Shown: positions 1-6,841, counted from the stretch's first letter. The stretch: 11,302 nt of DNA from Trebonia sp. (GCA_030038035.1 JASHPP010000523.1:1-11302), one strand, 5' to 3'. Numbers and translations: made by a program. The notes: generated by a model not told the origin, from the sequence alone.

Positions 1-656
1 GCGGCCTCGTAAAGGACCGCGGGGATCTGCCGGCGGCCGACCGCGTACAGCAGCGTGTGGAACGGGATGAACTGCCACGCGATGATCGCGATTATCACGT
101 ACAGCGTCAGGCTCGGGCTGCCCAGCCAGTTCTGGGTGAGGAACGACAGGTGCCATGAGTTCGACAGCGAGGTGAGCGCGCCGAAGGTCGGGTCGAGGAA
201 CGACTCCCACATCAGCGCGATGCCCGCGGTGGACAGCAGCAGCGGGAGCACGAAGATCGTGGCGTACACCGTCCTGTAGCGCTGCCTGCCCGCTGTGAAC
301 AGGCCGAGCGCCATCGAGATCGGCGTCTGGATCGCGTAGCTCAGCACCACGACCTTGAGGGTCACTTCCACGGATGTGCGCGCCACCGGATCGTGGAAGA
401 ACTGCGCCCAGTTCGACCAGCCGGCCCATGCCGGGGTGCCGAGGCCGTTCCAGGTGACGAAGCTCATCGCGACGGCGAGGATCATCGGGATGACGATGAA
501 GAGGCAGAACAGCACCATGGGCGGGCCGACCCCGACCAGGTCGGCCACCCAGCTGCCCTTCCGCTGGCGAAGCCTGCGCCCGCTCCGCGGAAGGGAGTGC
601 GGAGCGGGCGCAGGGGTGGCGCCGGCGGAGCCTCCCGCGGCGGCTTGCGTGGTCAC
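1..656 (-). CDS. Sugar ABC transporter permease, MalF/CUT1 type (3' end outside window)
   Basis: This is the first of the two expected inner-membrane permeases of a carbohydrate ABC importer. 218 codons are visible. There is a disordered Ala/Pro/Gly tail (residues 1-23), a basic stretch (24-33), then hydrophobic segments near residues 40-66, 95-122, 130-150 and 185-207. The reading frame leaves the window in QIPAVLYEAA, the start of the EAA loop that docks on the ATPase, so roughly the last quarter is missing. I chose GTG at 654-656 because it overlaps the stop of the binding-protein gene as GTGA (translational coupling) and gives positive-inside residues before the first membrane segment. 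Its Shine-Dalgarno (GGAGG) is 13 bases away, which is long. An alternative GTG at 546-548 has a better site (GGAAGGG, spacing 7) but would leave almost no N-terminus before the first helix. The substrate is inferred only from neighbours. Confidence 0.88.
   Translation of the reverse strand, partial: MTTQAAAGGSAGATPAPAPHSLPRSGRRLRQRKGSWVADLVGVGPPMVLFCLFIVIPMILAVAMSFVTWNGLGTPAWAGWSNWAQFFHDPVARTSVEVTLKVVVLSYAIQTPISMALGLFTAGRQRYRTVYATIFVLPLLLSTAGIALMWESFLDPTFGALTSLSNSWHLSFLTQNWLGSPSLTLYVIIAIIAWQFIPFHTLLYAVGRRQIPAVLYEA
573..614 (-). repeat. Perfect 16-bp inverted repeat (strong hairpin) at the start of the permease gene
   Basis: CCTGCGCCCGCTCCGC at 573-588 is exactly complementary to 599-614, separated by 10 bases. 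In the minus-strand mRNA the stem would begin about 40 bases after the binding-protein stop codon. It falls in codons 15-28 of the permease, a low-complexity tail that can tolerate it. Such a hairpin between binding protein and permease would protect the upstream message from 3' decay or reduce downstream expression; that role is inference from position. Confidence 0.75.
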
Positions 657-2020
657 GAGGTCGACTTAGCCTCCGCGTTCAGAGTGGACTCGAACTTGGC
701 CGGGCTCTCGGTGAGCGTGAAGATGTCCTCAAGGTTGGTGAGCATCACGGTCGCCACCGCCGGGGTCATCGCCTGGTCCCAGGAGTACTGGAAGCTCGGC
801 GCCGACTGAACGGAATCGTAGATGGTCGTGTCGTAGGAGGCGAGCGACTGGCCGGCGAACAGCGAGGACGCGCCCGTCACGACCGGCACCTCGCCCGCCG
901 CGATTTCGGCCTTGGCGTAGGCCTGCGAGGTCAGGTAGTCGGCGAAGAACTCCTCGGCGACGGTCTTCTGCGCCGCGGTCGCGTTGGCCGAGATCGCGAC
1001 GTAGCTGGCCGTGTTGCCTGCCAGGTCGGCCGGGTTGCCCGTCCCGCCTGCCACGGTCGGGAACGAGGCCATGCCGTCGTAACCGTCCTTCACGAAGGAC
1101 GGGTCCGAGCCGAGGATGCTGGAGATGTCCCAGTCACCCATCAGCTGCATGGCCGCCTTGCCGCTGTAGACAAGCGCGTCGGAGGCGCCGCCGCTGTAGT
1201 GCGTCGAGGCGTAGCCGGTCTGGAACGCTCCGGCCTTGACCAGATCCTGGATGTCGGTCAGCGCCTGCGTGACCGCGGGGTTCGACCAGCCGTTGGCCGC
1301 GTTGGACTGGAGCGCGTCGGCGACGGTCGGCCCGCCGATCCGGTCGGTGAGGTACTCAAGGAACATCAGGCCCGGCCACTGGTCACCCTCGGCGAGCGAG
1401 ATCGGGATGACGCCGTCGGACTTCAGCGTGGCCACCGTGGACAGCAGCCCGCTCCATGTCGTCGGGAACGTGAGGTGGTACTTGTCGAAGATCTGCTTGT
1501 TGTAGAAGAAGTAGACCGGCTGGGTACCCTCGACCGGGACGCCGTAGACCTGGCCCTGGTAGGTGACCGCCCCGAGCGAGGACGGCAGGAAGTCCGACAG
1601 CCAGGAAGCGGTGCTCGTGGTGCCGAGCGAATCGACGTCGCCGGCCTTGATGTACTCCTGCAGCGTGCCGCCGCCCCAGGACCAGAAGATTGTCGGCTCG
1701 TTGTGGGCACCCATCGCGAGCTGGATCTTCGTCTTGTACGACTGGTTCTCGACGAAGTCGATGGTGATCTTGTCGCCAGGGTGGCTGTTCTCGAAGGACG
1801 TGACCAGGTCTTGTATCGCGGTGTTGGCGGGGCTCGGGCCTGTGGTCACCAGCCACATGGTGTCCGTCGCGACGGAGCTGGCGGGCGCGGTTGAGCTGGT
1901 GGGGGTGGTGGTAGTGGAAACGCTTGAGCTTGAACTTGAGCTGCCGCTGCTACACGCGGCGACCGCAGTTGCCGTGGCCACCGCGACTGCGATGGCGGCG
2001 AGTACCCGGCTGCTACGCAT
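653..2020 (-). CDS. Sugar-binding lipoprotein of an ABC importer (family 1 solute-binding protein, BxlE-like)
   Basis: This 455-residue extracytoplasmic binding protein captures an oligosaccharide and delivers it to the permease. It has a type II signal peptide with lipobox VAAC (lipidated Cys23) and a Ser/Thr-rich tether (residues 24-52). A long periplasmic-binding-protein fold follows, with the characteristic FWSWGGGTLQEY segment (112-123) and YFFYNKQIFDKYHL and TFPTTW motifs of family 1 sugar-binding proteins. The length is normal for the family. ATG at 2018-2020 is preceded by AGGAGA (2030-2035) nine bases upstream. The GTGA overlap with the permease shows that they share an operon. The WGGGTL motif and the divergent LacI plus GH3 neighbours resemble xylobiose-binding BxlE of streptomycetes, so xylo- or gluco-oligosaccharides are the likely ligands. 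The exact sugar cannot be read from sequence. Confidence 0.93.
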   Translation of the reverse strand: MRSSRVLAAIAVAVATATAVAACSSGSSSSSSSVSTTTTPTSSTAPASSVATDTMWLVTTGPSPANTAIQDLVTSFENSHPGDKITIDFVENQSYKTKIQLAMGAHNEPTIFWSWGGGTLQEYIKAGDVDSLGTTSTASWLSDFLPSSLGAVTYQGQVYGVPVEGTQPVYFFYNKQIFDKYHLTFPTTWSGLLSTVATLKSDGVIPISLAEGDQWPGLMFLEYLTDRIGGPTVADALQSNAANGWSNPAVTQALTDIQDLVKAGAFQTGYASTHYSGGASDALVYSGKAAMQLMGDWDISSILGSDPSFVKDGYDGMASFPTVAGGTGNPADLAGNTASYVAISANATAAQKTVAEEFFADYLTSQAYAKAEIAAGEVPVVTGASSLFAGQSLASYDTTIYDSVQSAPSFQYSWDQAMTPAVATVMLTNLEDIFTLTESPAKFESTLNAEAKSTS

Positions 2021-2093
2021 GGATGGTCATCTCCTGAGGGGTCGGCCCGAGGCAGACGGACGGCATTGCAGGCGCTGCTGCCGACCGGGCGTT

Positions 2094-2119
2094 TCGAAAG
2101 TTTTTAGCAACACTTTCGA
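2094..2119. promoter_or_regulatory. Candidate LacI-family operator: inverted repeat TCGAAAGT-N10-ACTTTCGA
   Basis: Perfect 8-bp arms lie at 2094-2101 and 2112-2119. The left arm also sits in the palindrome TTTCGAAA (2092-2099), with the central CG typical of LacI-family sites. It lies just downstream of the predicted start point of the binding-protein operon, where a bound repressor would block initiation or elongation. The divergent LacI regulator is the obvious ligand (inference). Confidence 0.6.
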
Positions 2120-2128
2120 CGTGCCGTC

Positions 2129-2158
2129 ATCGTAAAATCGCCGCGCTGCCGTGGTCAA
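2129..2158 (-). promoter_or_regulatory. Predicted housekeeping promoter of the binding-protein/permease operon
   Basis: Reading the minus strand, TTGACC (2153-2158) is followed 18 bases later by TACGAT (2129-2134), a good -35/-10 pair for the main actinobacterial sigma factor. Transcription would start near 2122, leaving a leader of about 100 bases before the ATG at 2020. The operator candidate falls at about +3 to +28. Confidence 0.6.
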
Positions 2159-2210
2159 CCCCTCGTTCCCACTGTGTTACCTTCTTTTTTTCCGGGCTGG
2201 TCTCGGAGCT

Positions 2211-2243
2211 CTTGGTCAGCTTGGAGAGATTCCCATGACCAAG
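2211..2243. repeat. 8-bp inverted repeat CTTGGTCA/TGACCAAG upstream of lacI
   Basis: CTTGGTCA (2211-2218) and TGACCAAG (2236-2243) are exact complements with a 17-base spacer, about two and a half helical turns between centres. It is unrelated in sequence to the TCGAAAGT motif. It straddles the region just upstream of the only -10-like hexamer before lacI, so a second regulator is possible; a chance repeat is also possible. Confidence 0.4.
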
Positions 2244-2252
2244 CGATTCGCG

Positions 2253-2258
2253 TACGAT
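2253..2258 (+). promoter_or_regulatory. Possible -10 hexamer of the lacI-GH3 operon
   Basis: TACGAT here is identical to the -10 of the divergent transporter promoter. The -35 region (ATTCCC, 18 bases upstream) is a poor match, so the promoter may be weak or activator-dependent. If used, transcripts would begin near 2265, which would exclude the ATG at 2257 as the lacI start and support GTG 2335. Confidence 0.3.
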
Positions 2259-2299
2259 GCAGCATGGACATGGCGTCCCAGGGGGAGCATGTGCTGGCA

Positions 2300-2326
2300 G
2301 AAAGTTTCGGTTTGAACAGTCGAAAG
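2300..2326. promoter_or_regulatory. Possible autoregulatory site in the lacI leader
   Basis: The palindrome GAAAGTTTC (2300-2308) is followed by TCGAAAG (2320-2326), so TTTCG (2304-2308) and CGAAA (2321-2325) form arms like those of the operator at 2094-2119. The right half overlaps the proposed lacI ribosome-binding site. This suggests that the repressor also limits its own operon; it is an inference from shared half-sites. Confidence 0.4.
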
Positions 2327-2334
2327 GTGGCGCT

Positions 2335-3426
2335 GTGCGGCAACAGGAAGAGGGAACCGCGCGGCAGCAGCAGGGCGCAACGGCGCGGCGGCGCGACCCT
2401 CAGCGGCTGCTAGAGCGCAGGACCACGCTCGCCGCGATCGCCGCCGAGGCCGGTGTCTCGCTGCCCACGGTGTCGAAGGTGGTCAACGGCCGCCCGGACG
2501 TCGCCCCGTCCACGAGGGCACGGGTGGAGGAGCTGCTCGACCTGCACCAGTACGCGCGAAGCGGCCTGCGCAGGCGCCGCCGCTCAGGACTTGTCGACCT
2601 CGTGTTCAACGGGCTGGACAGCCCGTGGGCGGTGGAGATACTGCGCGGCGTGGAGGAATGGGGTGCGCTGCACGAGACGGCGGTCGCGGTCTCCTCGGTG
2701 CGGCACGGCGACGCCCGTCCCGCGAGCTGGACGAGCGCGCTGGCCAGCCACGACACCGACGGCGTGATCCTGGTGACGACCAAGCTGACCGACACCCAGC
2801 TCGGCCAGCTCCGCAGCGCGGGCATCCCGCTCGTGGTCATCGACCCGGCGAACACCCCGCCGCCGGAGATTCCGAGTGTCGGCGCGACCAACTGGGCGGG
2901 CGGCCTGGCCGCGACCGAGCACCTGCTCGGCCTCGGGCACCGCCGGATCGCCGCCATCACCGGGCCGATCGACTACCTGTGCAGCCTGGCGCGGCTTGAC
3001 GGCTACCGGTCCGCGCTCGAGCGGGCAGGCGTGCGGTTCGACCCCGGGCTGGTGCGGTACGGCGACTTCCAGCACGAAGGCGGTTTCGCGCGCGCCGTCG
3101 AGCTGCTCGAACTCGCGCAGCCGCCGACGGCCATCTTCGCGGGCAGCGACCAGCAGGCGTTCGGGGTCTACGAGGCGGCTCGCCAGCACGGCCTGCGGAT
3201 ACCCGAGGACCTCAGCGTGGTCGGCTTCGACGAGCTGCCGGTTGCCCGCTGGGCATCCCCGCCGCTGACCACCGTCCGGCAGCCGCTCGCCGAGATGGGC
3301 AGCGCCGCCGCGCAGATGCTCGGCGAGCTGATCGAAGACCGGCCGCTGCGCTCGACCCGGGTCGAGCTGTCCACCGAACTCATCATGCGCGAGTCGACTG
3401 CCGCTCTCCGGGAGCGCTCGCAGTGA
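2335..3426 (+). CDS. LacI-family transcriptional regulator of the sugar locus
   Basis: This 363-residue sugar-responsive DNA-binding protein has an N-terminal helix-turn-helix at about residues 31-55 (TTLAAIAAEAGVSLPTVSKV followed by VNGRPDV), then a hinge and a periplasmic-binding-protein-like sensor. Diagnostic blocks are AIFAGSDQQAFGVYEA, the DLSVVGFDELPVARW segment and PPLTTVRQPLAEMG near the C-terminus. I chose GTG 2335 because GAAAGG lies seven bases upstream, and because the only earlier start (ATG 2257) lacks a ribosome site and would add 26 non-family residues. About 30 basic or Gln-rich residues still precede the helix-turn-helix, longer than in E. coli LacI. It overlaps the GH3 gene by GTGA, and the divergent binding-protein operon carries matching palindromes. 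It is likely a repressor relieved by the transported oligosaccharide or its product. Confidence 0.93.
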   Translation: MRQQEEGTARQQQGATARRRDPQRLLERRTTLAAIAAEAGVSLPTVSKVVNGRPDVAPSTRARVEELLDLHQYARSGLRRRRRSGLVDLVFNGLDSPWAVEILRGVEEWGALHETAVAVSSVRHGDARPASWTSALASHDTDGVILVTTKLTDTQLGQLRSAGIPLVVIDPANTPPPEIPSVGATNWAGGLAATEHLLGLGHRRIAAITGPIDYLCSLARLDGYRSALERAGVRFDPGLVRYGDFQHEGGFARAVELLELAQPPTAIFAGSDQQAFGVYEAARQHGLRIPEDLSVVGFDELPVARWASPPLTTVRQPLAEMGSAAAQMLGELIEDRPLRSTRVELSTELIMRESTAALRERSQ

Positions 3427-5873
3427 CACAACCGCTGGACAAAACCGAACTATCCGAGATGCCGGAAGGGAGCGGGACGGGGGTGGCCGAGGGGGGCGCT
3501 ACGGGGGTGGCGGAGCGCGACCGCGACGCGGAAGCGTGGCGCGATCCCGGCTGCCCGGTGGACGAGCGCGTCGCCGACCTGCTCGCCAGGATGACGCTGG
3601 CGGAGAAGATCGCGCAGCTCGGCAGCGTCTGGATGGGCGCCTCCGGCGACGGGGACGGCGTCGCCCCGTTCCAGGACCAGTTCAGCCACGAGCTGGCACC
3701 GCTGGAGGAGCTGATCTCCCTCGGCATGGGGCAGCTGACGCGGGTGTTCGGCACCCGGCCCGTGGACCCCGCCGTGGGGATGCGCGCGCTGGCCGCCCTG
3801 CAGGCGCGGGTGGTGGCCGCCAGCCGGTTCGGCATCCCGGCGGTCGCGCACGAGGAGTGCCTGACCGGCTTCGCCGCGTGGACCGCGACGATCTTCCCTA
3901 CCCCGCTCGCCTGGGGCGCGACCTTCGACCCGGCCCTGGTCCGCGAGATGGCACGGGCCTTCGGCCTGACCATGCGCGCCATGGGCATCCACCAGGGCCT
4001 GGCGCCCGTCCTCGACGTGACCCGCGACCCCCGCTGGGGCCGCACGGAGGAGACCATCGGCGAGGACCCGTACCTGGTCGCGACCATCGGGACCGGCTAC
4101 GTGCAGGGGCTGCAGTCCGCGGGCGTGCATGCGACGCTGAAGCACTTCGCCGGATACTCGGCCTCCCGGGCCGGCCGCAACATGGCGCCCGTGTCCATGG
4201 GCAGGCGTGAGTTCGCCGACGTCCTCGTGCCGCCGTTCGAGATGGCCATCAGGATCGGCGGCGCCCGGTCCGTGATGCCGACCTATGTCGCGACCGACGG
4301 CGTGCCCGCCACCGCCGACGCCGAACTGCTCGGGGCGCTGCTGCGCGACACGCTCGGCTTCGACGGCCTGGTCGTCTCCGACTATTACGCCGTCTCCTTC
4401 CTCGAGCTGCAGCACGCGGTCGCCGCGTCGCCCGCGGGCGCCGCCGCGCTTGCCCTGACGGCGGGCGTGGACGTCGAACTGCCAAGCGTGCGCTGCTACG
4501 GCACGCCGCTGCGGTCGGCGGCGACCGCCGGAGACGTCACGGTAGAGACCGTGGACCAGGCCGTGGCCCGCGTGCTGCGGCAGAAGTTCGAGCTCGGCAT
4601 GCTCGACCCGGGCTGGTCCGCCGTCCCCGCCCTAGACCCCGCGGAAGACGGCGCCGCGGTGCCCGACCTGGATCCGCCCGCGCACCGCGGCATCGCCCGC
4701 CGCCTCGCCGAGGAGTCCGTGGTGCTGCTCGCCAACCCCGGCGGCGTGCTGCCGCTTGCCGGGCCGGCTGACCCGCGCCGCCAGGGGAAAGCCGCGAAGG
4801 TCGCGGTCGTCGGCCCGCTTGCCGACGACCCGCTGGCGTTCTTCGGCTGCTACAGCATGCCGCGGCACATGGCCACCAGCACCGATGGCGCCGGCGTGCG
4901 GGTCACCACCCTGCTGGCCGCGCTGCGCGAACAGCTGCCCGACGTGGTGTACGCGCCCGGCTGCGAGGTGCGCGGCACCGACAGGTGCGGGTTCGCCGGG
5001 GCAGTCGCGGCGGCCCGTTCTGTAGAAGTTGTTGTCGCGGTCGTGGGAGACCAGGCGGGGCTGTTCGGGCGCGGGACCTCCGGCGAGGGCTGCGACGTGA
5101 CCGAGCTCAGGCTGCCCGGGGTGCAGGAAGACCTGCTGCACGCGCTCGCCGACACCGGCAAGCCCGTCGTCGCGGTGCTCGTCACCGGCCGGCCATACGC
5201 GATCGGTGGCGTGGCAGGCCGGCTCGCGGCCGTCGTGCAGGCGTTCTTCCCCGGTGAGGAGGGCGGGCACGCGATCGCGGACGTGCTGACCGGGCGCGTG
5301 GTGCCAAGCGGCAGGCTCCCCGTGGAGCTGCCCGGGTCGGCGGGGGCGCAGCCTTCGACGTACCTGCGGTCGCGGAACGCCGGGCGGCACGAGGGCAGTT
5401 CGGTCGACCCGACGCCGCTGTTCGCTTTCGGGCACGGGCTGTCGTACACGACGTTCGGCTACTCCGACCTCCTGCTGTCCCCGGACGAGGCACCGACCGA
5501 CGGCACGGTGGAAATATCCTGCACAGTCCGTAACACCGGAACCAGAGCCGGCACGGAAGTCGTGCAGCTCTACCTCAGCGACCCGCAAGCCCAGGTCGTG
5601 CGGCCGGTCCGCTGGCTGGCGGGGTTCGCGCGGGTGCCGCTCGAGCCCGGGCAGGCCGGGCGCGTCGCCTTCCGGCTGCACGCCGACCGGACCGCGTTCA
5701 CCGGCCTGGGCGGCGAGCGGATCGTCGAGCCCGGCGAGATCGGCGTCGCCATCGGGGGGGCCTGCGACGACCTGCCGCTGTCCGGGTCCTTCACGCTCAC
5801 CGGCCCGGTCCGCGTGGTGGATTCCGGCCGGGTGCTTGTCACGCCGGTGTCGGTGCGCGACCTGCCCGGGTAG
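3423..5873 (+). CDS. Cytoplasmic GH3 beta-glycosidase (beta-xylosidase or beta-glucosidase)
   Basis: This 816-residue family 3 glycoside hydrolase hydrolyses imported beta-linked oligosaccharides from the non-reducing end. The TIM-barrel domain (about 45-395) shows RDPRWGR (201-207), GEDPY (213-217), KHFAGYS (240-246) and the nucleophile Asp320 in GFDGLVVSDYYAV. The alpha/beta sandwich domain (about 425-640) has GTSGEGCD with Glu555 as likely acid/base. A fibronectin III-like domain follows (about 690-765, TVRNTGTRAGTEVVQLYLSD). No signal peptide is present, so it acts inside the cell on sugars brought in by the adjacent importer. The SDYYAV and GTSGEGCD motifs favour the BxlA-like beta-xylosidase branch, but beta-glucosidase activity cannot be excluded. 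The GTG start overlaps the lacI stop by four bases; GGGAG (3410-3414) may serve as its ribosome site. Residues 20-32 contain an eight-codon duplication (TGVAEGGA/TGVAERDR) in an apparently unstructured tail. Confidence 0.92.
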   Translation: MTQPLDKTELSEMPEGSGTGVAEGGATGVAERDRDAEAWRDPGCPVDERVADLLARMTLAEKIAQLGSVWMGASGDGDGVAPFQDQFSHELAPLEELISLGMGQLTRVFGTRPVDPAVGMRALAALQARVVAASRFGIPAVAHEECLTGFAAWTATIFPTPLAWGATFDPALVREMARAFGLTMRAMGIHQGLAPVLDVTRDPRWGRTEETIGEDPYLVATIGTGYVQGLQSAGVHATLKHFAGYSASRAGRNMAPVSMGRREFADVLVPPFEMAIRIGGARSVMPTYVATDGVPATADAELLGALLRDTLGFDGLVVSDYYAVSFLELQHAVAASPAGAAALALTAGVDVELPSVRCYGTPLRSAATAGDVTVETVDQAVARVLRQKFELGMLDPGWSAVPALDPAEDGAAVPDLDPPAHRGIARRLAEESVVLLANPGGVLPLAGPADPRRQGKAAKVAVVGPLADDPLAFFGCYSMPRHMATSTDGAGVRVTTLLAALREQLPDVVYAPGCEVRGTDRCGFAGAVAAARSVEVVVAVVGDQAGLFGRGTSGEGCDVTELRLPGVQEDLLHALADTGKPVVAVLVTGRPYAIGGVAGRLAAVVQAFFPGEEGGHAIADVLTGRVVPSGRLPVELPGSAGAQPSTYLRSRNAGRHEGSSVDPTPLFAFGHGLSYTTFGYSDLLLSPDEAPTDGTVEISCTVRNTGTRAGTEVVQLYLSDPQAQVVRPVRWLAGFARVPLEPGQAGRVAFRLHADRTAFTGLGGERIVEPGEIGVAIGGACDDLPLSGSFTLTGPVRVVDSGRVLVTPVSVRDLPG

Positions 5874-5880
5874 CCGTGTC

Positions 5881-5910
5881 GGCATGGTGCGTGCCTCTTG
5901 CCAGCGCGCC
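5881..5910 (+). repeat. Left copy of a ~30-bp direct repeat bounding the DarTG segment
   Basis: GGCATGG (5881-5887), nine bases, then CTTGCCAGCGCGCC (5897-5910). The same two blocks recur at 8201-8229 with eight bases between them; about 26 of 30 aligned positions match with one gap. It begins seven bases after the GH3 stop codon. Unlike the right copy, it is not followed by a -10-like hexamer. Confidence 0.7.
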
Positions 5911-5961
5911 GGTTCGTGATCGAGGCGACTTACCCGCTCTGACGTAGCGGCTAACGGTATC

Positions 5962-5992
5962 GGCCGCTCCCGGCGTCATGCGGAGAGCGGCC
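5962..5992 (+). terminator. Strong stem-loop, probable terminator downstream of the GH3 gene
   Basis: GGCCGCTC (5962-5969) pairs exactly with GAGCGGCC (5985-5992). Inside it CCG (5970-5972) can pair with CGG (5981-5983), leaving an 8-base loop and one bulged A. No U-run follows, as is usual in actinobacteria. It lies 88 bases after the GH3 stop and before darT, so it would separate the two transcription units. Confidence 0.5.
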
Positions 5993-6084
5993 TGCAGTAT
6001 AGGCCTGGCCGCATCGCGCCGTGGCGGACGCCTGACGGCGCACGTCACGGAACCGCGCGGGTTGCTTGCCGCTGGAAGGTATCA

Positions 6085-6104
6085 GGAAACGAAGTGAAAC
6101 GAGG
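6085..6104 (+). repeat. Tandem decamer upstream of darT
   Basis: GGAAACGAAG (6085-6094) and TGAAACGAGG (6095-6104) agree at 8 of 10 positions and are spaced by one helical turn. They sit 55-75 bases before the darT start, where an autoregulatory site of a toxin-antitoxin operon might be. No convincing -35/-10 pair was found nearby. Confidence 0.3.
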
Positions 6105-6158
6105 TAAGCAAGGGATCCAGATACCGGAGGTACAGGCTGAATCCGTCGAAGGCAAGCC

Positions 6159-6832
6159 ATGCCGGTGCTGGTAAGGCACCATAGGGCTGTGACCCGCCCG
6201 GTGCCTACCCCTGTGCTCCATATGACGCGGATCGAGCGACTTCCAAGCGTGATCGAGCACGGACTGCTGCCGACAATGCGTGCAGGCGACGACAGATCAC
6301 TGGGGTTGAGATTGGGTATGACCATATCAAGCGGCGCCACGCCCTCCGCCTGGTGCCGTGCGGAGTCGGCGGCACCCTAGCTGACTACGTTCCCTTCTAC
6401 TTCGCGCCACGAAGCCCGATGCTCTACGCCATAACGCGCGGCCTGGTCAGCGAGGAGGCCGCATGCACCGAACAGATCATCTACTTGGTGAGTTCCACTC
6501 AGACTCTGCGCAAGGCGGGGCTGACGGTGATTGCCAGCAACCGCCACGCGGAGCTGGGCTACGCGGAGATGACCGATCACGACGGGGACCTAGATGACGA
6601 TGACTTCATCGATTGGCCCCTCATGACGGCGACGTACTGGAACAACACGCTGGACGATCCTGACCGCAAGGAACGCCGCCAGGCGGAGTGCCTCGTCCAT
6701 CCGCGTGTTCCGTGGCAGGTCATCGAAGGAATCGCGACGAAGACCGGGCGTGCCCGTGCTGAGGTCGAGCGAGTACTGGGTGCGGCTGGTGTGTCGACCC
6801 CTGTCGTTGTCAGTGCCGAGTGGTATTTCTGA
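6159..6832 (+). pseudogene. darT: DarT-type ADP-ribosyltransferase toxin, interrupted by a one-base frameshift
   Basis: DarT ADP-ribosylates thymidine in single-stranded DNA, arresting replication; with DarG it forms a toxin-antitoxin and anti-phage system. The N-terminal part (PTPVLHMTRIERLPSVIEHG) is read in one frame and the rest (VEIGYDHIKRRHALRLV, VGGTLADYVPFYFAPRSPML, QAECLVHPRVPW) in another. The first frame alone stops at 6378-6380. Restoring one G in the GGGG run at 6302-6305 joins them as RSLGVEIGYDHIKRR and gives about 214 residues (from GTG 6189) or 224 (from ATG 6159), the normal family length. The expected catalytic or NAD-binding residues are present: His in VLHMT, Arg in IKRR, and the Glu in QAECLV (6686-6688). 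ATG 6159 has GAAGG six bases upstream; GTG 6189 fits the usual family N-terminus (TRPVPTP). It could be a decayed toxin, a sequencing error, or recoding. Confidence 0.85.
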
Positions 6833-6841
6833 GGGATGCCG

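Larger units (their letters stand above)
2021..2334. other. Divergent control region between the transporter operon and lacI-GH3
   Basis: This 314-bp stretch has no gene of its own if lacI starts at GTG 2335. It contains the transporter promoter and an inverted repeat next to its start point, a T7 run (2185-2191), a second inverted repeat (2211-2243), a weak -10 candidate for lacI, and a GAAAGTTTCG motif in the lacI leader. The parts are given as separate entries. Confidence 0.7.

Noticed and set aside
2257..2334. Longer lacI starting at ATG 2257
   Set aside because: No ribosome site, 26 extra residues unlike the family, and the ATG overlaps the only -10 candidate; GTG 2335 is better supported.
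3477..3515. Repeated ACGGGGGTGGC(C/G)GAG, 24 bases apart
   Set aside because: An in-frame eight-codon duplication in the unstructured GH3 N-terminus; a minor coding microduplication rather than a regulatory element.
4806..4829. 9-bp inverted repeat GTCGTCGGC/GCCGACGAC with 6-base loop
   Set aside because: It lies deep inside the GH3 coding sequence and encodes conserved-looking residues (VVGPLADDP); such repeats arise often in GC-rich genes.
6126..6158. Strong GGAGG (6126-6130) before darT
   Set aside because: No ATG or GTG follows at usable distance, and the darT frame has a stop at 6138-6140, so it does not define a start.
5839..6340. Minus-strand open frames across the GH3-darT interval
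   Set aside because: Low-complexity translations without motifs or ribosome sites, overlapping the terminator-like hairpin and the darT N-terminus.
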